Shown: positions 26,253-35,332, numbered from the stretch's first letter. The stretch is 64,000 nt of DNA from Nocardioides ganghwensis (GCF_014779655.1 NZ_JACXYX010000001.1:410561-474560), one strand, 5' to 3'. The notes: generated by a model not told the origin, from the letters alone. Program-made: numbers and translations.

Positions 26253-26261
26253 CCCCGCTGA

Positions 26262-27083
26262 TCAGCGGCCGGTGAAGACCGGCTTCTCCTTGGCCATGAA
26301 CGCGTCGACCGCGGCCAGGTGGTCGGCGGTGCCGCCGGTGAGCGCCATCTTGTCGGCCTCGAAGGCCAGCGACTCGTCGAGCGGGTGCGCCGAGGCGTAC
26401 GCCACGGCCTGCCGGATCGAGCCGAACGCCACGGTCGGCCCGGCCGCCAGGCGGGCGGCGAGGGCGCCGACGGCCTGCGGGAACTCCTCGGCCGTCACCA
26501 CCTGCGTCGCCAGGCCCAGCTCGAGGGCCTCAGCGGCGTCGATCGTGCGCGGGAAGTAGAGCAGCTCCATCGCCTTGGCCCGGCCCACCAGGCGGGGGAG
26601 CGTCCAGCTCGAGCCGGTGTCGCACGAGAGGGCCACCCCGGCGAAGGAGGTGTTGTAGCCCGCCGAGTCGACCAGGATCCGGAAGTCGGCGGCGAAGGCG
26701 AGGCTGGCGCCGGCGCCCGCGGCGACACCGTTGACCGCGGCGACGACCGGCTTCGCCATGGTGGCGAGCGCCAGCACGATGGGGTTGTAGTGCACCTCGA
26801 CGGTCTCCGACAGCGGCACGTCCGCCTCGCCCTTCAGCCCGGCCAGGTGCTCCTTGAGGTCCTGGCCCACGCAGAAGGCCCGACCGCTGCCCGTGAGCAC
26901 GACGCAGCGCACCGCCGGGTCGTCGGCGACCTGCTGCACCGTGTCGCGCAGCAGCTCCTTGGTCGCCACGTCGAGGCCGTTCATCGCCTCGGGGCGGTTG
27001 AGCGTGATCGTCGCGACGGCGTCCTCGACGTGGAGCAGGACGGGGCTGGACTGGGGGCTGGACTCGGCGTGCGGGGAGGTCAT
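26262..27083 (-). CDS. Enoyl-CoA hydratase/isomerase family protein (PaaG-like)
   Basis: 273 residues of the crotonase fold. Oxyanion-hole segments are RAFCVGQDL and AVNGVAAGAGASLA. The segment LSCDTGSSWTLPRLVG has an Asp in the position used by PaaG-type isomerases rather than the Glu of classical hydratases. It could be an isomerase of phenylacetyl-CoA epoxide or a broad acyl-CoA enzyme; no other paa gene is nearby. I chose ATG 27083, with GGAGG-like purines poor; the frame remains open to 27230. Confidence 0.8.
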   Translation of the reverse strand: MTSPHAESSPQSSPVLLHVEDAVATITLNRPEAMNGLDVATKELLRDTVQQVADDPAVRCVVLTGSGRAFCVGQDLKEHLAGLKGEADVPLSETVEVHYNPIVLALATMAKPVVAAVNGVAAGAGASLAFAADFRILVDSAGYNTSFAGVALSCDTGSSWTLPRLVGRAKAMELLYFPRTIDAAEALELGLATQVVTAEEFPQAVGALAARLAAGPTVAFGSIRQAVAYASAHPLDESLAFEADKMALTGGTADHLAAVDAFMAKEKPVFTGR

Positions 27084-27152
27084 GGCGGCAGTCTGCCCGA
27101 CGAACATCCGGCGTCGGTCCGCCCTGTGGTGCCGATCACGCGGGTCATGGGG

Positions 27153-27158
27153 GATAAT
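27153..27158 (+). promoter_or_regulatory. Candidate -10 box GATAAT for the DUF3117-pepA operon
   Basis: GATAAT is a close match to the -10 consensus in an otherwise GC-rich gap. It would give a leader of about 98 bases before the DUF3117 gene. No clear -35 was found. Confidence 0.4.
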
Positions 27159-27262
27159 GGAGGTGTACGACGCCGATCGAGGTGGCCAGGCACGACTCCG
27201 CCGCCTCGTTTCGCATGTGAAGAGCCACATCCAGTGATGGCTGAACAGGAAGAGGTGCGCCG

Positions 27263-27430
27263 ATGGCCGCCATGAAGCCCCGCACGGGCGACGGACCCCT
27301 CGAGGTCACCAAGGAGGGACGCGGCATCGTCATGCGCGTCCCGCTCGAGGGCGGTGGCCGGCTGGTCGTCGAGCTCAACGCCGAGGAGGCCACGGCTCTC
27401 GGTGACGCCCTCAAGGGCGTCACCGGCTGA
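27263..27430 (+). CDS. DUF3117 small conserved actinobacterial protein
   Basis: 55 residues, nearly the whole of which is the conserved DUF3117 block: MKPRTGDGPLEVTKEGRG, IVMRVPLEGGGRLVVEL and ATALGDALKGVTG. The family is confined to actinobacteria and its role is unknown. AAGAGG lies 7 bases before the ATG. It is 2 bases from the next GTG, so it is likely co-transcribed with the aminopeptidase. Confidence 0.9.
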   Translation: MAAMKPRTGDGPLEVTKEGRGIVMRVPLEGGGRLVVELNAEEATALGDALKGVTG

Positions 27431-27432
27431 TC

Positions 27433-28980
27433 GTGCCCACCACTCCCGCGCTGCCGACACAGGTCTCTCCCCCCGAGTTCGCCCTCAGCCCCGCACTGCC
27501 GCACCAGATCGGCGGCGCGGAGGCGTGGGCGTTCCCCGTCCTCCCCGACGAGGACGGGCCGCTGCTCGGCCCCGGGGCCGACGAGGCGGCAGAGGCTCTC
27601 GGGATCGACCTGCTGGCGGCCCTCGAGGCCGCCCGCGCCACCGGTCGCACGGGGGAGGTGACCACGGTCCCCGTGGGCGCGGTCGCCGCGCCCGAAGGTC
27701 CCGTCCTGGTGCTCCTCGTCGGTGTCGGCGAGGCGACGCCCACCGACTTCCGCCGCGCCGGCGCATCCCTGGCCCGCGCCACGAAGGACCGGGCCAGCGT
27801 CGCCACGACGCTCGCGGCGATCGCCCCCGACGACGGCCTCGCGGAGGTCGTCGTGGGCGCGATGCTCGGCTCGTTCGCCTTCCACTGGCGCTCTGCCGGC
27901 CCCAAGGAGCTCCCGGTCGCGCGGGTCGTCCTGGCGGGCGTGAGCGCCGACGGTGCCGACGACGAGCTCGCCCGCGCCCTCGCGCTCGGCGGCGCCGGCT
28001 GGCGCTCGCGCGCCCTCGCCACGGTGCCGGCCAACCTCAAGACGCCGGACTGGCTGGCCGAGCAGGCCATCGAGATCGGCGAGGCCGCCGGTCTCGAGGT
28101 GCAGGTCTGGGACGCCGCGCAGCTCCAGGCCGAGGGCTTCGGCGGGATCCTCGCCGTGGGCGGCGGATCGGTCAACGAGCCCCGTCTCATCCGGATGGAC
28201 TACATCCCCCGCGGCGCCACGAGGTCGTCCGCCAAGAAGCTGCCCACCGTCGTGCTCGTCGGCAAGGGCATCACCTTCGACAGCGGCGGTCTCGACATCA
28301 AGCCCAGCGAGGGCATGCTGACGATGAAGCGCGACATGAGCGGCGGCGGCGCCGTCATCGCGACGATGGCCGCGCTCCGCGACGTCGACTGCCCGGTCCG
28401 CGTGGTCGGGCTGGTGCCGGCCGCGGAGAACGCGATCAGCGGTTCCGCGATGCGCCCCGGCGACGTCATCACCCACTTCGGCGGGCGCACCTCCGAGGTC
28501 AACAACACCGACGCCGAGGGCCGTCTGGTGCTCGCCGACGCGATGGCGTACGCCGTCAGCGAGGTCGAGCCGGCCGCGCTCCTCGACATCGCGACCCTCA
28601 CCGGCGCCATGAAGGTGTCGCTGGGCCAGTGGACCGGCGGCTACTTCGCCAACCACGAGGGCATGGCCGAGCAGGTCGCGGCGGCGGCGGCCGCGTCGGG
28701 CGAGAACGCCTGGCGGATGCCGCTGGTGGCCGACTACGAGGAGAAGGTCGCCTCCAAGATCGCCGACGGCGACAACGCCGCGGGTGGCGCGGGCGCGATC
28801 ACCGCAGCGCTGTTCCTCCAGCACTTCGCCGGCGACGTGCCGTGGGCCCACGTCGACTTCGCCTCGGCGGCCGAGTCCCCGGCCGACCGCTTCGAGTGGA
28901 CCGCCGGCCCCAGCGGCTGGGGCCCGCGCCTGCTGCTGGCGTGGCTCGGCTCCGACGACCCGCTGGCCGGGATCGCCTGA
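27433..28980 (+). CDS. pepA: Leucyl aminopeptidase (M17)
   Basis: 515 residues. The N-terminal macro-like domain (1-175) precedes the catalytic domain. Two-metal site motifs are LVGKGITFDSGGLDIKPSEGM (Lys, Asp), the Asp of MKRDMSGGG, and NNTDAEGRLVLAD (Asp, Glu, and the catalytic Arg, about 357-367). It removes N-terminal residues from peptides in the cytoplasm and probably works as a hexamer. GTG start; stop overlaps the next gene (TGATG). Confidence 0.93.
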   Translation: MPTTPALPTQVSPPEFALSPALPHQIGGAEAWAFPVLPDEDGPLLGPGADEAAEALGIDLLAALEAARATGRTGEVTTVPVGAVAAPEGPVLVLLVGVGEATPTDFRRAGASLARATKDRASVATTLAAIAPDDGLAEVVVGAMLGSFAFHWRSAGPKELPVARVVLAGVSADGADDELARALALGGAGWRSRALATVPANLKTPDWLAEQAIEIGEAAGLEVQVWDAAQLQAEGFGGILAVGGGSVNEPRLIRMDYIPRGATRSSAKKLPTVVLVGKGITFDSGGLDIKPSEGMLTMKRDMSGGGAVIATMAALRDVDCPVRVVGLVPAAENAISGSAMRPGDVITHFGGRTSEVNNTDAEGRLVLADAMAYAVSEVEPAALLDIATLTGAMKVSLGQWTGGYFANHEGMAEQVAAAAAASGENAWRMPLVADYEEKVASKIADGDNAAGGAGAITAALFLQHFAGDVPWAHVDFASAAESPADRFEWTAGPSGWGPRLLLAWLGSDDPLAGIA

Positions 28981-29342
28981 TGCTGGGCCTCACCGTCCGC
29001 TGGTCGCTCGCCGACGCCCCCGACGGCGTCGAGCAACGGCTCGCGGCCTACGTCGCCGAGACGTCCCACGCGCGCTTCACCGGCATGTCCGGCCTGCGGT
29101 TCAAGACGTGGCGACAGGTGCCGGGGGAGTGGTTCGAGGGCTGCTACGTCTTCGCCAGCAGCGAGGCACGCGAGGAGTTCCAGCGCACCTTCACCGAGGG
29201 CGCCGCGGAGTCGCCCGGGTCGCAGATCATCGGCAGCCCGCCGATCCTCGTCGAGGCGTGCGACATCGTCGCGATCGCCGAGGGCTGGGACGGCTTCGTC
29301 GCCTCGCCCCGGTTCGCGGACCAGGCGGACGACGGAGGCTAG
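28980..29342 (+). CDS. YdhR/ABM-like dimeric alpha-beta barrel protein
   Basis: 120 residues: LGLTVRWSLADAPDGVEQRL, then MSGLRFKTWRQVPGEWFEGCYVFASSEAREEF. The order of strands and the KTW/GCYVF segments resemble YdhR-like monooxygenase-fold proteins of about 100 residues. No cofactor site can be named. Coupled to pepA by TGATG. Its TAG stop lies in a small hairpin GAGGC-TAG-GCCTC shared with the convergent methyltransferase gene. Confidence 0.6.
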   Translation: MLGLTVRWSLADAPDGVEQRLAAYVAETSHARFTGMSGLRFKTWRQVPGEWFEGCYVFASSEAREEFQRTFTEGAAESPGSQIIGSPPILVEACDIVAIAEGWDGFVASPRFADQADDGG

Positions 29343-29998
29343 GCCTCGGGAGCCCACTCCTTCTTGGCGGCCAGCAGGCCGTCGCCGACCGGCAGCAGCA
29401 CCGGCACGAGTGCCTCGTGCTCGAGGATCGTGCGGCCGAGGTCGCGGATGGTGACGGTCTCCTCGTCGCGCTGCGCGGGGTCGGCGACGCGGTCGTGCCA
29501 CAGCGCGTTGTCGAAGGCCACGATGCCGCCCGGGCGCAGCAGCCGCAGCGCCTCCTTGAGGTAGGCGGCGTACTCGCGCTTGTCACCGTCGCAGAAGACC
29601 AGGTCGTAGTGGCCGTCGGTGAGGCGCGGCAGCACGTCGAGCCCGGCGCCGGCGATCGTACGGGCGCGGTTGCCGGGGATGCCGGCCTCGGTGAAGGTCT
29701 CCTTGGCCAGGCGCTGGTGCTCGGCCTCGATGTCGACCGTGGTGAGCACGCCGTCCGCGCGCATGCCGCGCAGCAACCAGAGGCCGGACACACCGGTGCC
29801 GGTGCCGATCTCGACCACCGCGCGGGCGTCGAGCACCGAGGCGAGGAAGCGCAGGGCAGCGCCGACGCCGGACCCGACGGGGGCGACGCCCACCTCGTCG
29901 GCGCGACTGCGGGCGGCGGCCAGGATGTCGTCCTCGGCCACGAACGACTCGGCGTAGGACCAGCTCGCGGGCTTGATCGGCGGGGTGTGGTTCGGCAC
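29339..29998 (-). CDS. SAM-dependent O-methyltransferase (class I)
   Basis: 219 residues. SAM-binding motif I is [18 protein letters not shown], the acidic residue after strand 2 is in [10 protein letters not shown], and the metal/substrate region is [13 protein letters not shown] with [10 protein letters not shown]. This matches the catechol-type methyltransferase that sits divergent to sigE in mycobacteria and other actinobacteria. Substrate unknown. The GTG start is 6 bases after a TAGAGT box. Confidence 0.88.
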   Translation of the reverse strand: MPNHTPPIKPASWSYAESFVAEDDILAAARSRADEVGVAPVGSGVGAALRFLASVLDARAVVEIGTGTGVSGLWLLRGMRADGVLTTVDIEAEHQRLAKETFTEAGIPGNRARTIAGAGLDVLPRLTDGHYDLVFCDGDKREYAAYLKEALRLLRPGGIVAFDNALWHDRVADPAQRDEETVTIRDLGRTILEHEALVPVLLPVGDGLLAAKKEWAPEA

Positions 29999-30004
29999 GC
30001 GGCG

Positions 30005-30010
30005 ACTCTA
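30005..30010 (-). promoter_or_regulatory. -10 box TAGAGT, leaderless promoter of the O-methyltransferase
   Basis: On the minus strand TAGAGT ends 6 bases before the GTG at 29998. Confidence 0.5.
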
Positions 30011-30115
30011 TCGCGCGGCAGACCCCGCAGGTGGCCGGGAACACACGCGGCCCCTCGCTCGTTGGGTGCTGTGATCCGGTCGGGAGTTTCTTGGCCGGAG
30101 CGCATGTGGTTCACA

Positions 30116-30144
30116 GGGAACTCTCAGGCGCGATGCCTAGCGTC
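30116..30144 (+). promoter_or_regulatory. Candidate ECF-type promoter of sigE (GGGAAC...CGTC)
   Basis: GGGAAC at 30116-30121 and CGTC at 30141-30144, 19 bases apart, resemble the GGAAC/CGTC elements used by SigE/SigH-like factors. A start near 30150 would exclude the ATG at 30133 and fits the GTG start at 30202. This would allow auto-regulation. Confidence 0.4.
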
Positions 30145-30201
30145 AGGAAGGACAGCGAACCGTTGCAGCTGCGGTCGAGGAAGACGAGCCAGGGAGCTCT
30201 C

Positions 30202-30801
30202 GTGGGCGAGCAGGTCAGCACCACCCCCAGTCCCGGAGCGGTGCCGACGTGGGACGAGGTGGTCGAGCAGCACTCCGACCGCGTCTTCCGCCTGGCCTAC
30301 CGCCTCACCGGCAACCGCCCTGACGCCGAGGACCTCACCCAGGAGGTGTTCGTCCGCGTCTTCCGCTCGCTCGACAGCTACACCCCCGGCACGTTCGAGG
30401 GCTGGCTGCACCGCATCACCACCAACCTGTTCCTCGACGGCGCGCGCCGCAAGCAGCGGATCCGGTTCGACCCGCTCTCCGACGAGCGCGCGTCCCGGCT
30501 CACGAGCACCTCGCCGGCCCCGGAGCTCGCCGTCGCCGACCAGACCTTCGACGACGACATCGAGACGGCGCTGGCCACCCTTCCGCCCGACTTCCGCGCG
30601 GCCGTCGTGCTGTGCGACGTCGAGGGGCTGAGCTACGAGGAGATCGCGGAGATCATGGGCGCCAAGCTCGGCACCGTGCGCTCGCGCATCCACCGCGGTC
30701 GCACGATGCTCCGCAAGGCGCTGGCCCACCGCGAGCCCGCGGCCGGTCGCTCGCGCTACTCCGGCCCGATCGCCCCCCAGCCGCGCGGGCAGGTGTCGTG
30801 A
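30202..30801 (+). CDS. sigE: ECF RNA polymerase sigma factor, SigE-like
   Basis: 199 residues from GTG 30202 (AGGGAG 5 bases upstream). Region 2 is [31 protein letters not shown], given here only as its start [12 protein letters not shown]; region 4 has [20 protein letters not shown] and the recognition helix in [16 protein letters not shown]. The order methyltransferase, sigma factor, zinc anti-sigma factor, HtrA protease is that of the mycobacterial sigE locus. It should direct envelope-stress genes. A longer start at ATG 30133 is possible but lies upstream of the predicted transcript start. Coupled to the anti-sigma gene. Confidence 0.88.
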   Translation: MGEQVSTTPSPGAVPTWDEVVEQHSDRVFRLAYRLTGNRPDAEDLTQEVFVRVFRSLDSYTPGTFEGWLHRITTNLFLDGARRKQRIRFDPLSDERASRLTSTSPAPELAVADQTFDDDIETALATLPPDFRAAVVLCDVEGLSYEEIAEIMGAKLGTVRSRIHRGRTMLRKALAHREPAAGRSRYSGPIAPQPRGQVS

Positions 30802-31343
30802 TGTCGCACCTCGGAGCCCGCGTCAGCGCCCTGCTCGACGGCCGCCTCGCGCCGGACGAGGAGGAGCGCTGCTGGAACCACGTCCACTCCTGCCACGCCT
30901 GCCGTGACCTCGTGGAGCAGGAGGGTTGGGTCAAGACCCAGCTCGCCCAGCTCTCCTTCGAGGCCGGACAGCCGTCCCGCGACTTCAAGTCCTCCCTGGT
31001 CGGACGCTGCTCCTCGCTCCAGCCGTCCTCAGGGCCGGCTCTCGCAGCCGCCCCCTTCGCGACCTCGTCCCACCGCTCGCGGCGCAGCCTCGCCGCCATC
31101 GGCGGCGGCGCGGCGAGCGCGTGCGTCGTCGGCGTGCTGGCGCTCGGCGTCGCCGGCACCCCTCGCGTCGAGCCGCGGCCGCCGGTGACCGACCTCACCC
31201 GGCCGACGACCCCGGTGAGCCCGGTGAACCCGGTGAGCCCCGTCGTCACCGTCGACGACCGCTCCGCGCGAGGCCCGGTCTCACCCTCCCGGACGCCCCT
31301 GGCCGAGCGCCTCGTGGCGATCCGGGAGAAGATCGTCCCGTGA
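30801..31343 (+). CDS. Zinc-binding anti-sigma factor (RseA-like), membrane anchored
   Basis: 180 residues. The N-terminal zinc anti-sigma motif is HVHSCHACRD (H-x3-C-x2-C). One membrane helix follows at about 97-117 (AAIGGGAASACVVGVLALGV). The extracytoplasmic part is short and Pro-rich, with a repeated PVSPVNPVSPV stretch. It should hold the upstream sigma factor inactive until stress or cleavage. ATG shares a base with the sigE stop (TGATG); GTG three bases earlier is also possible. The stop overlaps the htrA-like start. Confidence 0.85.
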   Translation: MSHLGARVSALLDGRLAPDEEERCWNHVHSCHACRDLVEQEGWVKTQLAQLSFEAGQPSRDFKSSLVGRCSSLQPSSGPALAAAPFATSSHRSRRSLAAIGGGAASACVVGVLALGVAGTPRVEPRPPVTDLTRPTTPVSPVNPVSPVVTVDDRSARGPVSPSRTPLAERLVAIREKIVP

Positions 31344-32962
31344 GCGACGAGCACCAGCCCGATCACCAGCCCCGCGACGAGGTTCGAGACCAGGCCGACG
31401 ACCCGGCCCCGGACCAGCGGCCCGCGGCGGCGATCGACGCGCCGCGCGACGAGGCCCGCGACGAGCCTGCGCTCCAGGAGTCCCTCGAGGAGCCGACCCA
31501 GCCGCTCGCCGGCTGGCGGGCCACGCAGTCCGCGGGCGAGGCGGCCGAACCGGCGGACCAGCCCACCGATCAGCCCACCGGTCAGCCCACCGATCAGCCC
31601 ACCGGTCAGCCCACCGTCCAGCCCGAGGGTCGTGCGTACGGCGCCGGGGGCGACGCGGCGCCGAGCGGCATGCTCTCCGGCCCCCCGCCGCACCCCGCTC
31701 CCTTCGGGGGCCCCGGCCGCGAGCAGGCTGCCCCCACGGTGCCGCTGCAGCACCCGAACCAGCAGCCGGGTCAGCACCCGAACCAGCAGCCCGGCCCCGG
31801 CTGGTTCGGCCCCGGGCCCTACCCGCCGCGCCCGATGTACGCCCCCCCGCCCGCCCCGACGCGCAAGCTGGCGCTCTGGGTGTGGCCGGCCGTCGCGTGC
31901 CTGGCACTCGTGGTGGGCATCCTCGGCGGCCTCGCCGGCGGCGCCCTCCAGGACGAGCTGGCCTCGCAGCGCGGCACCAACGACAACGGCCTGGGCGGCG
32001 TACGCACCCGGGCCGCCGCGCCGCTCGACGCGGAGAACGGCTCGGTGGCTGCGGTCGCGCAGGCGCTGCTGCCCAGCACGGTCCAGATCGTCGCCGAGCT
32101 CGACGGGCAGGCCGGCGGTGCCACCGGGTCGGGCTTCGTGCTCGACCGCGACGGCCACGTCGTCACCAACAACCACGTCGTGGCCTCGGCGGCCGAGGGC
32201 GACGGCCCGATCCTCGTGATCGGCCAGTCCGGTGAGCGCCTCGAGGCCACGGTGGTCGGGCGCAGCCCCGTCTACGACCTCGCGGTGCTGTCGGTCGACG
32301 AGGCCGACGGCCTCGAGCCCGCGGCACTGGGGGCGTCCCAGGCGCTCAACGTGGGGGAGTCGGTCGTCGCGTTCGGCGCGCCCCTCGGCCTGAGCCAGAC
32401 CGTGACCTCCGGCATCGTCAGCGCGCTCAACCGGCCCGTCACCACGTCCGGGGAGTCCGACGACGAGTCGTCCTACATCAACGCCGTCCAGACCGACGCC
32501 GCGATCAACCCCGGCAACTCCGGCGGCCCGCTGGTCAACCTCGCCGGTGAGGTGGTGGGCGTGAACTCCGCCATCGCCACCACCGGGGGCGCGACCCGCG
32601 AGTCGGGCAACATCGGCGTGGGCTTCGCGATCCCGATCGAGCAGGTCCGCACCACCGTCGACCAGATCCTGCGCACGGGCAAGGCCGAGTACCCCGTGAT
32701 CGGCGCCCAGGTCCGTACGGGCGGCGAGCCCGACGCGGAGGGAGCGACCATCACCGAGGTCATGCCCGACACCCCCGCAGCCCGGGCCGGGCTGGAGGCC
32801 GACGACGTGATCGTGGCGGTCGACGACCAGCCGGTCAGCGACGGCATCGCCCTGATCGTGGCCATCCGTACGCACCTGCCTGGCGAGACCGTGGAGATGT
32901 CCGTGGTCCGCGGCGGCGAGGAGCGGATCGTCGAGGTCGAGCTCGACGGCAAGGTCGGATAG
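31340..32962 (+). CDS. HtrA-like trypsin-type serine protease with PDZ domain
   Basis: 540 residues. The cytoplasmic N-terminus (1-170) is low-complexity, with a 12-base coding repeat giving QPTDQPTGQP repeats (about 75-95) and QPGQHPNQQPG. A membrane helix lies at about 175-200. The protease domain has the triad His about 278 (VTNNHVVAS), Asp about 312 (VYDLAVLSV) and Ser about 393 (NPGNSGGPL). The PDZ domain is at about 440-535. It should degrade misfolded envelope proteins. GTG overlaps the anti-sigma stop, completing the sigE operon. Confidence 0.93.
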   Translation: MSDEHQPDHQPRDEVRDQADDPAPDQRPAAAIDAPRDEARDEPALQESLEEPTQPLAGWRATQSAGEAAEPADQPTDQPTGQPTDQPTGQPTVQPEGRAYGAGGDAAPSGMLSGPPPHPAPFGGPGREQAAPTVPLQHPNQQPGQHPNQQPGPGWFGPGPYPPRPMYAPPPAPTRKLALWVWPAVACLALVVGILGGLAGGALQDELASQRGTNDNGLGGVRTRAAAPLDAENGSVAAVAQALLPSTVQIVAELDGQAGGATGSGFVLDRDGHVVTNNHVVASAAEGDGPILVIGQSGERLEATVVGRSPVYDLAVLSVDEADGLEPAALGASQALNVGESVVAFGAPLGLSQTVTSGIVSALNRPVTTSGESDDESSYINAVQTDAAINPGNSGGPLVNLAGEVVGVNSAIATTGGATRESGNIGVGFAIPIEQVRTTVDQILRTGKAEYPVIGAQVRTGGEPDAEGATITEVMPDTPAARAGLEADDVIVAVDDQPVSDGIALIVAIRTHLPGETVEMSVVRGGEERIVEVELDGKVG

Positions 32963-32988
32963 TCACCCCGCATCGCCAACTGCACTGA

Positions 32989-33249
32989 CTAGTGGTGTGA
33001 CGACTCGCCCTCGGCCGGCGCAGCCTCCGCCTCGACGAACGGGTGCTCGTCGACGAAGGCGCGGGTGTCGGCGTACATCCGCTGGATGAACTCCTCGAGC
33101 TGCACGCGCTCGACGCGCCACTGGCCGCGGCCGCCGATCTTTATCGCCGGCAGCTCGCCCCGGCGCACCAGCGCGTAAACCTGCGCGCCGGAGGTGTTGA
33201 GCACCTCGGCGACGTCGGCGAGCGTCAGGAAGCGGGGGTCGTCTGCCAT
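32989..33249 (-). CDS. Small MerR/excisionase-type helix-turn-helix protein
   Basis: 86 residues. FLTLADVAEVLNTSGAQVYALV is the winged-helix recognition segment, followed by GELPAIKIGGRGQWRVERVQLEEFI. This is the short DNA-binding type related to BldC and excisionases that is common in actinobacteria. The tail (AEAAPAEGESSHH) is acidic with two His. No phage genes are near, so a chromosomal regulator is more likely. A CACGAT box lies 6 bases before the ATG. Confidence 0.85.
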   Translation of the reverse strand: MADDPRFLTLADVAEVLNTSGAQVYALVRRGELPAIKIGGRGQWRVERVQLEEFIQRMYADTRAFVDEHPFVEAEAAPAEGESSHH

Positions 33250-33347
33250 GGGCCAATCGTGCCACCGACACCCCGCCGCGTCGCCGACCGGCCGGTGCCT
33301 GTGGAGACACAGGTGTGAAGTCCCGCGCGAGTGGCAATGATGGCGCC

Positions 33348-34076
33348 GTGCCTCGGAACGCCTCTCGGAAATCCTCGTGGACCCCTGCCCGCGCCTCCTC
33401 CCGCCCGTCCTCCCACCCGTCCGCCCACTCCGGAGACGTCCCGGCAGCGACCCGGGCGAGCGCCCCCGGGTGGCGCGACCCGCGACTCTGGATCGGCATC
33501 GTGCTCGTCACGGGGTCGGTCGTGGCCGGGGCGAGGATCCTGTCCGGGGCCGACGACATGACCCCGGTCTGGTCGGCGTCCGGTGACCTGGTCGCGGGGC
33601 AGACGTTGACGGCGGGCGACCTCCGCGCCACCCGGGTGCGCTTCGACGAGGGCGCCGACCGCGAGCGCTACCTCGAGGTCGACGACGAGCTCCCGGCCGC
33701 GCTCACCCTGACCCGCCCGCTGTCCGCCGGCGAGCTGGTGCCGGCGGCCGCACTGGGGGAGGAGCCTGCCGACGACACCGTCGCGGTGTCGATCGCCGTG
33801 GCTGCCGAGCACGTGCCGACCGACCTGGTCCGGGGCTCCCGGGTGGACGTGTGGGTCCTCGCCGACCGCACCCTCGCGCAGCGTCGCGGGCGCAGCGACG
33901 CCGAGCTCGTGCTGTCCGACATCGTGGTCCTCGACGCACCGGTGGTGACAGACGCGTTCGCCTCCGCGACGAGCCGACAGCTCGTCCTCGCCGTGCCCGG
34001 CGCCGACGAGGAGTCGCTCGGCGCGCTCCTCGCAGCCAGTGGCGACGATCGCGTCCGCGTCGTCGGCAGGGGCTGA
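33348..34076 (+). CDS. SAF-domain membrane protein (CpaB/RcpC-like)
   Basis: 242 residues from GTG 33348. A basic Ser-rich N-terminus (1-40), one membrane helix (about 46-65, LWIGIVLVTGSVVAGARIL), then a SAF domain (about 75-140; VAGQTLTAGDLRATRV and TLTRPLSAGELVPAAAL). It continues as in RcpC/CpaB proteins (VRGSRVDVWVLAD). CpaB assembles Flp/tad pilus systems, but no tad ATPase or pilin is in view. The next gene, a CpaE-like ATPase, follows after 5 bases. Confidence 0.8.
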   Translation: MPRNASRKSSWTPARASSRPSSHPSAHSGDVPAATRASAPGWRDPRLWIGIVLVTGSVVAGARILSGADDMTPVWSASGDLVAGQTLTAGDLRATRVRFDEGADRERYLEVDDELPAALTLTRPLSAGELVPAAALGEEPADDTVAVSIAVAAEHVPTDLVRGSRVDVWVLADRTLAQRRGRSDAELVLSDIVVLDAPVVTDAFASATSRQLVLAVPGADEESLGALLAASGDDRVRVVGRG

Positions 34077-34081
34077 ACGTC

Positions 34082-35332
34082 GTGATCTGCGTGCTCCTGC
34101 TGGCGGCGGGGGAGCCCTGGGAGTCCCCGGCGCTCGCCGACCTGGAGGCCCACCCCGGGGTCGTCGTGCTCAAGCGCTGCGTCGACGTCGACGACCTGCT
34201 CGCGGCCGTGACGAGCGGTCAGGCCGACGTCGCGGTCGTCTCCCTCGACGCCCCGGGGCTCGACGCGGCCAGCGTGTCCCACCTGCGCCGCCACGCCGTA
34301 CGCCCCGTCGCCGTGACGTCCGCCCGGTCCGACGACCTCGACGTGCGCGAGCACGCCCACCGTCTCGGCATCGCCGCGGTCGTGGGGGCGGGTGAGCTGT
34401 CGTCCCTCCCGGGTGCCGTCACCACGGTCGACGACGTCGCCGACACCCGCTCACGCGACGAGCAGCCGCTCGACCTGCCAGGCGGTGGGGACGACGCCGA
34501 CCCGGTGCACGACGGCCGGGTGGTCGTGGTCTGGGGGCCCGGCGGCGCCCCGGGCCGGACGACCGTCGCCACCAACCTCGCGTGGGAGCTCGCGCGGCGC
34601 GAGCATCCCGTCGTGCTGGCCGACCTCGACCCCTACGGCGGGGCCGTCGCCCAGCAACTCGGCGTGCTCGACGAGGTGTCCGGCCTGCTGTCGGCGGCGC
34701 GGCTCGCCGCCGCGGGGCAGCTCGACGAGCGGTTCGCCTCGGTGTGCCGCGGCGTGGGCGAGCACCTCGCCGTCGTCACCGGGCTGCCGCGCCCCGACCG
34801 GTGGCGCGAGGTGCGTCCCGCGCAGGTCGACCAGCTGCTCGAGGCGGCGCGCGCCCGCGGTCACGTGCTGGTCGACACCGGGTTCAGCCTCGAGGACGAC
34901 CCCGGCACCGACTTCGGCGCCCGTCCCGGTCGCAACGCGCTCACCCTCGCGGCGATCGAGCAGGCCGACGAGCTCCTCGTCGTGGGATCCGCCGACCCGG
35001 TCGGGCTCGCCCGGCTGGCCAGGGGCCTCGTCGACCTGCGCGAGCGCACGACCGGCGTGCCGGTGCGGGTCGTCGTCAACCGCATGCGCTCCTCGATCGG
35101 GTGGTCGGAGAAGGAGATCGCCGGCATGGTCGAGGGGTTCAACCGCGTCGCGGGCCTGCACTTCCTGCCGGAGGACCGGGCCGGGCTCGACCGGGCGCTC
35201 GTCTCCGGTCGGGCCCTGGCCGACCTGGGCGACTCCTCGCTCGTGCAGAGCCTCTCGGCGCTCGCCGACGCGGTGTTCCCCGCGAGCGTCAGGCCCGCCC
35301 CGCAGCGGGCGGGCTGGCGCCGCCGCACTTGA
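34082..35332 (+). CDS. CpaE-like MinD/ParA superfamily ATPase
   Basis: 416 residues. The N-terminal 140 residues form a degenerate receiver-like domain. The ATPase domain begins with GPGGAPGRTTVATNLAWEL at about 151; the P-loop has Arg where most ParA/MinD proteins have the second Lys, a change also seen in other actinobacterial CpaE-like proteins. VLADLDPYGGAVAQQLG is the switch region. It probably positions or assembles the envelope machine of which the CpaB-like neighbour is part. GTG 34082 chosen; GTG 34091 is possible. No coupled downstream gene. Confidence 0.78.
   Translation: MICVLLLAAGEPWESPALADLEAHPGVVVLKRCVDVDDLLAAVTSGQADVAVVSLDAPGLDAASVSHLRRHAVRPVAVTSARSDDLDVREHAHRLGIAAVVGAGELSSLPGAVTTVDDVADTRSRDEQPLDLPGGGDDADPVHDGRVVVVWGPGGAPGRTTVATNLAWELARREHPVVLADLDPYGGAVAQQLGVLDEVSGLLSAARLAAAGQLDERFASVCRGVGEHLAVVTGLPRPDRWREVRPAQVDQLLEAARARGHVLVDTGFSLEDDPGTDFGARPGRNALTLAAIEQADELLVVGSADPVGLARLARGLVDLRERTTGVPVRVVVNRMRSSIGWSEKEIAGMVEGFNRVAGLHFLPEDRAGLDRALVSGRALADLGDSSLVQSLSALADAVFPASVRPAPQRAGWRRRT

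Noticed and set aside
27157..27237. A 26-codon reading frame starting inside the GATAAT box before the DUF3117 gene
   Set aside because: Its ATG overlaps the predicted -10 box, so it would not be in the transcript, and it resembles no known leader peptide.
30133..30201. ATG at 30133 as the sigE start
   Set aside because: It lies between the putative -35 and -10 elements, has no ribosome site, and adds a low-complexity extension; GTG 30202 has AGGGAG at good spacing.
31562..31625. Short tandem repeats (CAGCCCACCGAT/GGT) as a mobile or CRISPR-like element
   Set aside because: They lie in frame inside the HtrA gene and encode a QPT-rich low-complexity linker; length changes in such linkers are common.
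32989..33249. Phage excisionase
   Set aside because: The fold is excisionase-like, but there is no integrase or attachment site nearby and the type is a common chromosomal regulator in actinobacteria.
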